From positions 248,001 to 312,000 of the forward strand of contig NZ_OX336385.1 in the NCBI RefSeq assembly GCF_946902905.1: DNA of 64,000 nt, read 5' to 3'. The notes under the pieces are model-generated. The model did no database searches. It was not told where the DNA came from and was given only the letters and a program-made list of their open reading frames with translations. This document shows, in pieces, positions 57,795 through 64,000 of this stretch. Every line of letters starts with the position of its first letter. The stretch's first letter is position 1. Made by a program: the position numbers and the translations under genes. The DNA comes from Streptococcus sp. Marseille-Q6470 (GTDB lineage: Bacteria > Bacillota > Bacilli > Lactobacillales > Streptococcaceae).

Positions 57795-60083
57795 ATGAAC
57801 CCTTTATTAAACGGTATGAATGACCGCCAAGCAGAAGCGGTACAGACTACAGAAGGTCCACTGCTAATCATGGCAGGGGCTGGTTCTGGTAAGACACGAG
57901 TTTTGACTCACCGTATTGCTTACTTGATTGATGAAAAGATGGTCAATCCATGGAATATTTTAGCTATTACCTTTACTAATAAAGCAGCACGCGAGATGAA
58001 GGAGCGTGCCTATGGTTTAAATCCAGCTACTCAGGATTGTTTGATTGCGACCTTTCACTCTATGTGTGTTCGTATTTTACGTCGTGATGCAGACCATATT
58101 GGCTACAATCGTAATTTTACTATCATCGATCCAGGTGAGCAGCGAACGCTCATGAAACGCATTCTCAAGCAGTTAAACTTGGATCCTAAAAAGTGGAATG
58201 AACGCTCTATTTTGGGGACCATTTCTAATGCTAAGAATGATTTGATTGATGATGAGGCTTACGCTTCTCAAGCAGGAGACTTGTATACAGATATTGTAGC
58301 TAAGTGTTATACGGCCTATCAGAAAGAACTTCGTCAGTCAGAATCGGTTGACTTTGATGATTTGATTATGCTGACCTTGCGTCTCTTTGATCAAAATCCT
58401 GATGTCTTGACCTATTACCAGCAAAAGTTCCAATATATCCATGTCGATGAGTACCAAGATACCAACCATGCCCAGTATCAACTAGTCAAACTTTTGGCTT
58501 CACGCTTCAAAAATATCTGTGTGGTTGGGGATGCTGACCAGTCTATCTACGGGTGGCGTGGTGCTGATATGCAGAATATCCTAGATTTTGAAAAAGATTA
58601 TCCAGATGCCAAGGTTGTTTTGCTGGAGGAAAATTACCGTTCTACCAAAACCATCCTCCAAGCGGCTAATGATGTTATTAAAAACAATAAAAATCGTCGT
58701 CCGAAAAATCTCTGGACCCAAAATGCTGATGGGGAACAAATCATTTACTATCGTGCTAATGATGAACAGGACGAGGCTGTCTTTGTAGCTAAAACGATTG
58801 ATGAACTTGGCCGTAGCCACAACTTCCTTCATAAAGACTTCGCAGTTCTTTATCGTACCAATGCCCAGTCACGTACGATTGAGGAAGCTCTGCTCAAGTC
58901 TAATATTCCTTATACCATGGTTGGTGGAACGAAATTCTACAGCCGTAAGGAAATTCGTGATATCATTGCTTATCTCAATCTCATTGCCAACCTAAGTGAT
59001 AATATCAGTTTTGAGCGTATCATCAATGAACCCAAGCGTGGAATTGGTCCAGGTACTGTTGAGAAGATTCGTGATTTTGCGAACATGCAAGAAATGTCTA
59101 TGCTGGATGCTTCGGCAAATATCATGTTATCAGGAATCAAAGGAAAAGCAGCTCAATCTATTTGGGACTTCGCTAATATGATTCTCGATTTGCGTGAACA
59201 ACTGGACCGATTGACAATCACGGAGTTGGTAGAAGCAGTATTAGAAAAAACAGGTTACGTTGATTTACTTAAGGCCCAAGCAACCTTGGAAAGTAAGGCT
59301 CGGGTTGAAAATATTGAGGAGTTCCTCTCTGTTACGAAAAATTTCGATGATAATCCTGAAAGTGAAGAAGAGGAAACAGGACTAGATAAACTTAGTCGAT
59401 TCCTGAACGACTTGGCTTTGATAGCAGATACGGACTCTGGTAGCCAAGAGACATCTGAAGTAACCTTGATGACTCTTCACGCGGCCAAAGGGCTTGAGTT
59501 TCCTGTTGTCTTTATCATTGGTATGGAGGAAAATGTCTTCCCACTCAGTCGCGCTACTGAAGATCCAGATGAATTAGAAGAAGAACGTCGTTTGGCCTAC
59601 GTAGGAATCACGCGCGCAGAGAAAATTCTTTATCTGACCAATGCAAACTCACGCTTGTTATTCGGACGTACTAGTTACAATCGTCCCACACGCTTTATCA
59701 ATGAGATTAGTTCAGATTTGTTGACTTATCAAGGTTTAGCACGTCCGGCTAATACGAGTTTTAAAGCTTCTTATACTTGTGGAGGAATAGCATTTGGTAA
59801 AGGAATGAGTTTGGCTCAGGCGCTTCAAGAACGAAAACGAAATGCTGCGCCTACATCGATCCAATCAAGTGGTTTACCATTTGGACAATTTGCATCTACT
59901 AGTAAATCTTCTTCGAGTGAGACAAATTGGTCAATTGGTGATATTGCCCTTCATAAAAAATGGGGTGAAGGAACTGTTCTTGAAGTATCAGGTAGTGGAG
60001 CTACCCAAGAACTAAAAATCAACTTCCCAGAAGTCGGTCTGAAAAAACTTTTGGCTAGTGTAGCACCGATTGAGAAAAAGTAA
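57795..60083 (+). CDS. pcrA: ATP-dependent DNA helicase PcrA
   Basis: A 762-residue UvrD/Rep-family 3'-5' helicase for repair and conflict resolution at the fork. The Walker A motif is GAGSGKT (residues 28-34). Motif Ia is ITFTNKAAREMK, motif II VDEYQDTN, motif III GDADQSIYGWRGA, motif V TLHAAKGLEF and motif VI RRLAYVGITRA. The C-terminus has the Tudor-like GDIALHKKWGEGTVLEV element. ATG 57795 follows AAGGAAG. An upstream TTG at 57774 is rejected. Confidence 0.96.
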   Translation: MNPLLNGMNDRQAEAVQTTEGPLLIMAGAGSGKTRVLTHRIAYLIDEKMVNPWNILAITFTNKAAREMKERAYGLNPATQDCLIATFHSMCVRILRRDADHIGYNRNFTIIDPGEQRTLMKRILKQLNLDPKKWNERSILGTISNAKNDLIDDEAYASQAGDLYTDIVAKCYTAYQKELRQSESVDFDDLIMLTLRLFDQNPDVLTYYQQKFQYIHVDEYQDTNHAQYQLVKLLASRFKNICVVGDADQSIYGWRGADMQNILDFEKDYPDAKVVLLEENYRSTKTILQAANDVIKNNKNRRPKNLWTQNADGEQIIYYRANDEQDEAVFVAKTIDELGRSHNFLHKDFAVLYRTNAQSRTIEEALLKSNIPYTMVGGTKFYSRKEIRDIIAYLNLIANLSDNISFERIINEPKRGIGPGTVEKIRDFANMQEMSMLDASANIMLSGIKGKAAQSIWDFANMILDLREQLDRLTITELVEAVLEKTGYVDLLKAQATLESKARVENIEEFLSVTKNFDDNPESEEEETGLDKLSRFLNDLALIADTDSGSQETSEVTLMTLHAAKGLEFPVVFIIGMEENVFPLSRATEDPDELEEERRLAYVGITRAEKILYLTNANSRLLFGRTSYNRPTRFINEISSDLLTYQGLARPANTSFKASYTCGGIAFGKGMSLAQALQERKRNAAPTSIQSSGLPFGQFASTSKSSSSETNWSIGDIALHKKWGEGTVLEVSGSGATQELKINFPEVGLKKLLASVAPIEKK

Positions 60084-60096
60084 GTTTTAAACGAAT

Positions 60097-60133
60097 AAAA
60101 TACCTTCTTAAAATAGAAAGAGGGTATTTTTTT
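60097..60133 (+). terminator. terminator after pcrA
   Basis: AAAATACC and GGTATTTT form the base of a hairpin with TTCTT and AAAGA inside, followed by T. Confidence 0.8.
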
Positions 60134-60141
60134 GATTCTCT

Positions 60142-60159
60142 TATCACAAGATTGTGATA
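60142..60159. promoter_or_regulatory. perfect inverted repeat upstream of the SemiSWEET gene
   Basis: TATCACAA-GA-TTGTGATA has 8-base perfect arms around a two-base centre, about 55 bases upstream of the -10 of the following gene. It resembles a dimeric regulator site. I cannot name the regulator. Confidence 0.5.
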
Positions 60160-60214
60160 GTTTACAAGTATTTAACAAAAAGCTTTTTAAACTTCACTAT
60201 CTAAAAAAATAGTG

Positions 60215-60220
60215 TATAAT
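60215..60220 (+). promoter_or_regulatory. -10 of the SemiSWEET promoter with an internal inverted repeat
   Basis: TATAAT at 60215-60220. An inverted repeat, CACTAT (60195-60200) and ATAGTG (60209-60214), fills the spacer directly upstream of it. Confidence 0.6.
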
Positions 60221-60246
60221 TGAAACTGTTTTTGAAAGGAGAAAAA

Positions 60247-60507
60247 ATGACTGAAAAACAAATGAAAACTTTAGGTTGGATTGCAACCTTTATGTCTGTA
60301 ATGATGTATGTATCCTATATTCCTCAAATTATGAATAACCTTGCTGGTCAAAAAGGGAATTTTATCCAACCGGCAGTAGCTGCTATTAACTGCAGTCTTT
60401 GGGTATACTACGGTCTCTTTAAAAAAGAACGTGATATTCCTTTGGCAGCGGCTAATGCACCAGGGATTGTTTTTGGGATTATTACCGCTTTGACAGCCTT
60501 GTTCTAA
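60247..60507 (+). CDS. SemiSWEET-family transporter (PQ-loop)
   Basis: An 86-residue membrane protein with three transmembrane helices, the SemiSWEET half-unit that dimerises to move sugars. The PQ motif is YIPQI (Pro26 and Gln27), and NCSLWVYYGLF and NAPGIVFGIITALT match the second and third helices. The start is ATG 60247 behind AAAGGAG. An earlier in-frame TTG at 60220 overlaps the -10. The substrate is unknown. Confidence 0.88.
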   Translation: MTEKQMKTLGWIATFMSVMMYVSYIPQIMNNLAGQKGNFIQPAVAAINCSLWVYYGLFKKERDIPLAAANAPGIVFGIITALTALF

Positions 60508-60510
60508 AAA

Positions 60511-60553
60511 TAAAAAGCAATTAGCAGAATGTTCTGCTAGTTGCTTTTATTTA
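60511..60553. terminator. bidirectional terminator between SemiSWEET and Cof genes
   Basis: AAAAGCAATTAGCAGAA (60513-60529) and TTCTGCTAGTTGCTTTT (60532-60548) pair with one wobble, with T-rich ends on both strands. Confidence 0.85.
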
Positions 60554-60554
60554 T

Positions 60555-61364
60555 TTACAAAATATATTTCTCAATAGCGCGTGCAACACCATCTTCTTCA
60601 TTGCTAGCAGTTACGGCATCAGCGAGAGATTTGACGTAGTCACTGGCATTTCCCATGGCGATCCCCAGCCCTGCAAACTCTAACATCTCAATGTCGTTAT
60701 TGGCATCACCCATAGCCATGATTTCAGAAGGTTGGATATCCAAAATCTCAGCCAAACGAGAAAGAGCAGAAGCTTTAGTTGTACCGAGTGGCATTGCTTC
60801 ATAGATCACTGGTTGTGAACGAACACCGCTAAATCTCTGACAAAGTTCATCAGCAAATCGTTGTTCAAAGTCGTCCGTTTGCTCTTTTGTACCTAAGAAC
60901 ATACCCTGGAACATGCGATATTTACCACTAGTAGCCTCTTCCAGTGAGATTTCAGTCAGGTCAGCAAAAACAAGTGTGGCATCATATTGAACGATAGGAT
61001 TTGGTTTACCTCCGAGAACGAAGTAGTGTTCCTCATCAAAGAGAGTCAACTGAACCTCACTCTTTTCAGCAAGGTCATTCAGGTATTCGATGTCAGATTT
61101 GCTAAGTTCCCGCCAGTCAACAAGGCTCCAGTCACTGGTTTGATGGGTAGAACAACCGTTGTTGACGATGACGTATTCGTTTTCTAAATCAAGACCAAGC
61201 TTCTTATAGTAGGGTAGGACTCCAAAGAGAGGACGGCCAGTACAAAGAACCAGTTTGACACCTTTTTCGATAGCCTTATGAATGGCATCAATATGAGCCT
61301 GAGGGATTTCCTTGGCTTCGTTGAGAAGAGTACCATCCATATCCAGTGCAAGTAGTTTTATCAT
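60555..61364 (-). CDS. Cof-type HAD-IIB sugar phosphatase
   Basis: A 269-residue HAD phosphatase of the Cof/YidA type. Motif I is LDMDGTLL with Asp8 and Asp10, motif II is the Thr of CTGRP, Lys occurs in TTKASAL, and motif IV is GDANNDIEMLEFAG. Members dephosphorylate sugar phosphates or flavin nucleotides with wide specificity. A TATAAT-like -10 lies about 35 bases upstream on the minus strand. Confidence 0.88.
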   Translation of the reverse strand: MIKLLALDMDGTLLNEAKEIPQAHIDAIHKAIEKGVKLVLCTGRPLFGVLPYYKKLGLDLENEYVIVNNGCSTHQTSDWSLVDWRELSKSDIEYLNDLAEKSEVQLTLFDEEHYFVLGGKPNPIVQYDATLVFADLTEISLEEATSGKYRMFQGMFLGTKEQTDDFEQRFADELCQRFSGVRSQPVIYEAMPLGTTKASALSRLAEILDIQPSEIMAMGDANNDIEMLEFAGLGIAMGNASDYVKSLADAVTASNEEDGVARAIEKYIL

Positions 61365-61440
61365 GGTAATTCCTTTTCATGTGTTTTGCCTATATTATAG
61401 CACATTTTGGCTATCAGAGACAGAATCTTCTGTTAAATCA

Positions 61441-61449
61441 TGGTATAAT
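61441..61449 (+). promoter_or_regulatory. extended -10 promoter of rexB
   Basis: TGG-TATAAT (61441-61449) is an extended -10. A modest GAGGCAG ribosome site lies before the ATG at 61481. Confidence 0.65.
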
Positions 61450-61480
61450 AAAAGGTAATGAATAAACAAACGAGGCAGAG

Positions 61481-64000
61481 ATGAAACTACTTTATACAGA
61501 TATTCGGACTTCTTTGACAGATATCCTAACCAAGGAGGCTCAAGGGCTTGTCGCCCAAGGCAAACGAGTCTTTTACATTGCCCCTAACTCTCTTTCTTTT
61601 GAAAAGGAACGCGCTGTGCTGGAGTACTTGAGTCAGCAGGCTTCTTTTTCTATCACAGTCACGCGCTTCGCTCAAATGGCTCGTTATCTGGTCTTAAATG
61701 ATATTTCTGAGAGATCTAGTCTTGATGATATTGGTCTAGGTATGGCTTTCTATAAATGTCTGTCCGAGATTGACCCTAAGGATTTACGTGTTTACGGGGC
61801 TATTAAGCAAGATCCGCAATTCATCCAGCAACTGATTGAGATTTATCAAGAAATGACAACAGCAAAGATGAGTTTTTTGGACTTGGAAAGCTTGATAGAT
61901 CCTGATAAACGCTCTGATTTACTCTTGATTTTTGAAAAGATCACAGCGTATTTAAATCAAGGTCAAGTTTCACAAGGGAGTTCATTGTCCTATCTGATTG
62001 ATGCTATTTTAGAAAACAAGGTAACTAGTGATTTTAGCAAAATTGCTCTAGTTATTGATGGTTTTACTCGTTTTTCTGCAGAAGAGGAACACCTAGTGGA
62101 TTTGCTTCATCGTAAGGGTGTAGAGATTATTATTGGCGTATATGCGACTAAGAAAGCCTATACTAGCCCCTTTAGTGAAGGCAATCTCTATCAAGCCAGT
62201 GTTGAGTTTCTACGTTATTTAGCTTTTAAATATCAGACCAAGGCAGAAGATGCATGTCAGGAACATGAAAAGCTGGATGCTTTTGCCAAAGCTTCAAGAC
62301 TTCTCGAAAGTGCTTATGATTATTCTGAAGTTAGCATTGATGTGGATGATAAGGATAGAAAAGACTTGCAAATCTGGTCTTGTCTGACACAAAAAGAAGA
62401 GCTAGAGCTCGTTGCTCGTAGTATTCGCCAGAAATTGCACCAAGAAGCTGAACTAAGCTACAAAAATTTTCGTATCTTACTAGGAGACGTTGAGTCTTAT
62501 AAACTGTCCTTGCAGACTATTTTTAATCAATATCAGATTCCTTTCTATCTGGGTAGGAGTGAGTCAATGTCTCATCATCCTTTGACTCAATTTGTTGAAT
62601 CCGTGGGACGTCTCAAACGATACTATTTCCGTCAGGAAGATTTGATAAATCTCTTACGAACTGGCTTATATACTGACATTACACAAGAAGAAATCGACAG
62701 CTTTGAACAATATATCCGCTATCTAGGCATTGATGGTCTTTCGAACTTTAAACAAGAATTTACAAAAAACCATCATGGGAAATTTGATTTAGAAAAATTA
62801 AACGAGCTTCGTGTCCGTGTTCTAAATCCACTAGAAACCTTATTATCTAGTCGTAAGCAAAAGTCTGAAAATATCCTTACAAAATGGAATAACTTTTTGA
62901 AGGATGCATCTGTGACCAAGCAATTACAATCCTTATCTGAAACGATGGAAGTGGCAGAGCAAGAAAGACAAGAGGAGGTCTGGAAAGCCTTTTGCCATGT
63001 AATGGAGCAATTTGCTACCGTATTTGAAGGTTTTCAGGTTGCTTTAGATGATTTCTTGGCTCTCCTTCATTCAGGGATGTCCTTATCAAATTATCGAACA
63101 ATCCCAGCAACAGTAGATACTGTTCTGGTGCAAAGTTATGATTTGATTGCGCCCTTGACTTCTGATTACATCTATGCTCTTGGCTTAACTCAAGACAACT
63201 TACCTAAAATTACTCAAAATACTAGTCTTTTAAGTGATGAAGAAAGAGAAGTTTTAAACCAAGATACTGAAGATGGCTCTCAATTATTGATTGCTAGCCA
63301 TGAAAATCTTAAGAAGAATCGCTATACTATGCTTTCTTTGCTAAACTCTGCTAAGAAGCAATTGGTCTTATCAGCGCCAACTTTACTTAATGAAAACGAG
63401 AGTAAAGAGTCAGTATATCTAAAAGAATTGCAGGATTTTGGTTTTAGCAAGATTGAAAAGAGAATCGATCGAAGAAACCTATTAAAGGATGATATTGGTT
63501 CTTATCACAGTCTGTTGTCTAGTCTTGTTGCTTATCACCAGCAAGGTGAGACGGATACAAGTGAGCAAGACTTAACCTTTATCAAGGTTTTAGCTCGTGT
63601 TATGGGAAGAAAATTAGAAGATCAAGGTCTTGATAATCCTGTTCTACCGACAAGTCCCAAAAGTAAGACCTTAGCTGCGGAAACTTTAGAAGCCTTGTAT
63701 CCTCAAGATCAAGATTTTTATCTATCGACTTCAGGATTAACAGAGTTTTATCGAAACGAATACAGTTATTACCTTCGTTATGTCTTAGGATTGCAGGAGG
63801 AATTACGTCTGCGACCTGATGCTCGAAGTCACGGGAATTTCTTGCATCGTATTTTTGAACGAGCCATGAAACTTCCTGCCGATACATCTTTTGATCGTCG
63901 CTTAGAACAAGCAATCTCTGAAACCAGCCAAGAGCGCGAGTTTCAAGCTATTTATCAGGAAAGTTTGGAAGCCCAATTAAGCAAGGAAGTCCTCTTGGAT
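61481..64000 (+). CDS. rexB: ATP-dependent nuclease subunit B, truncated by the window end
   Basis: An open frame of 840 codons runs from ATG 61481 to the last base. [16 protein letters not shown] and [41 protein letters not shown] fit the N-terminus of RexB, the AddB-like partner of RexA in the double-strand-break resection complex. No Walker A motif is seen at the N-terminus, which fits streptococcal RexB. About a quarter of the protein, including the expected C-terminal nuclease and iron-sulphur cysteine region, lies outside. rexA normally follows. Confidence 0.93.
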   Translation, partial: MKLLYTDIRTSLTDILTKEAQGLVAQGKRVFYIAPNSLSFEKERAVLEYLSQQASFSITVTRFAQMARYLVLNDISERSSLDDIGLGMAFYKCLSEIDPKDLRVYGAIKQDPQFIQQLIEIYQEMTTAKMSFLDLESLIDPDKRSDLLLIFEKITAYLNQGQVSQGSSLSYLIDAILENKVTSDFSKIALVIDGFTRFSAEEEHLVDLLHRKGVEIIIGVYATKKAYTSPFSEGNLYQASVEFLRYLAFKYQTKAEDACQEHEKLDAFAKASRLLESAYDYSEVSIDVDDKDRKDLQIWSCLTQKEELELVARSIRQKLHQEAELSYKNFRILLGDVESYKLSLQTIFNQYQIPFYLGRSESMSHHPLTQFVESVGRLKRYYFRQEDLINLLRTGLYTDITQEEIDSFEQYIRYLGIDGLSNFKQEFTKNHHGKFDLEKLNELRVRVLNPLETLLSSRKQKSENILTKWNNFLKDASVTKQLQSLSETMEVAEQERQEEVWKAFCHVMEQFATVFEGFQVALDDFLALLHSGMSLSNYRTIPATVDTVLVQSYDLIAPLTSDYIYALGLTQDNLPKITQNTSLLSDEEREVLNQDTEDGSQLLIASHENLKKNRYTMLSLLNSAKKQLVLSAPTLLNENESKESVYLKELQDFGFSKIEKRIDRRNLLKDDIGSYHSLLSSLVAYHQQGETDTSEQDLTFIKVLARVMGRKLEDQGLDNPVLPTSPKSKTLAAETLEALYPQDQDFYLSTSGLTEFYRNEYSYYLRYVLGLQEELRLRPDARSHGNFLHRIFERAMKLPADTSFDRRLEQAISETSQEREFQAIYQESLEAQLSKEVLLD

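Overview
The window is low-GC, densely coded Firmicute DNA and reads as a chromosome segment of a mitis-group oral Streptococcus. The grounds are a pulA-glgBCDA-eno block, xseA-xseB-ispA-tlyA-argR-recN, lac tagatose genes, nrdHEF-ptsHI, glmU-nudix-macP-mtnN, pcrA and rexB, whose protein sequences resemble pneumococcal and other mitis-group homologues as I remember them. I do not assign a species. No tRNA, rRNA, CRISPR array, prophage or intact insertion sequence was seen.

Layout. 1-4268: leucine biosynthesis (leuA tail, leuB, a small DUF1294 membrane protein, leuC, leuD) and a YrdC-domain protein. 4283-7500: purine block, guaC with a PurR-type box and a structured leader, then a guanine riboswitch and xpt-pbuX. 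7515-19408: ligA, pulA, an accessory insert (DMP19-family gene and a hairpin-rich repeat), and the glycogen operon glgBCDA with a cre site. 19433-23165: serB, glycerate kinase, a YueI-type gene and eno. 23248-31233: xseA, xseB, ispA, tlyA, argR, recN, a metallophosphatase, then lepA. 31244-31988: a lipoprotein behind a perfect 20-bp tandem repeat. 32027-39556: galactose PTS (gatABC), lacX, lacABCD and convergent lacR, tied together by LacR-like operators. 39534-45536: nrdF, nrdE and nrdH on the minus strand, divergent from ptsH-ptsI, with NrdR-like boxes between. 45616-51562: udk, coaB-coaC-pantothenate transporter, fhs, lysS. 51667-54551: phosphoglycerate mutase-like, YbaK, PopT/DUF368 and a GH25 protein, all on the minus strand. 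54669-60133: glmU, nudix, macP, mtnN and pcrA. 60142-64000: SemiSWEET, a Cof-type HAD phosphatase, and the first 840 codons of rexB.

How the genes connect. Carbon flow dominates: galactose enters by GatABC, is converted by LacABCD to triose phosphates, HPr and Enzyme I supply PTS phosphate, enolase completes lower glycolysis, and surplus glucose units are stored and mobilised by GlgBCDA and PulA. Cre-like sites (glgB, gatA, and weaker ones at eno and ptsH) suggest CcpA links these blocks. A second theme is purines and one-carbon metabolism: guaC, xpt, pbuX and fhs, with PurR-like boxes before guaC and fhs and a guanine riboswitch before xpt. The most unusual regulatory pattern is three genes (ligA, yueI, coaB) whose -10 hexamer ends exactly 6 nt before the start codon with no Shine-Dalgarno sequence, suggesting leaderless mRNAs.
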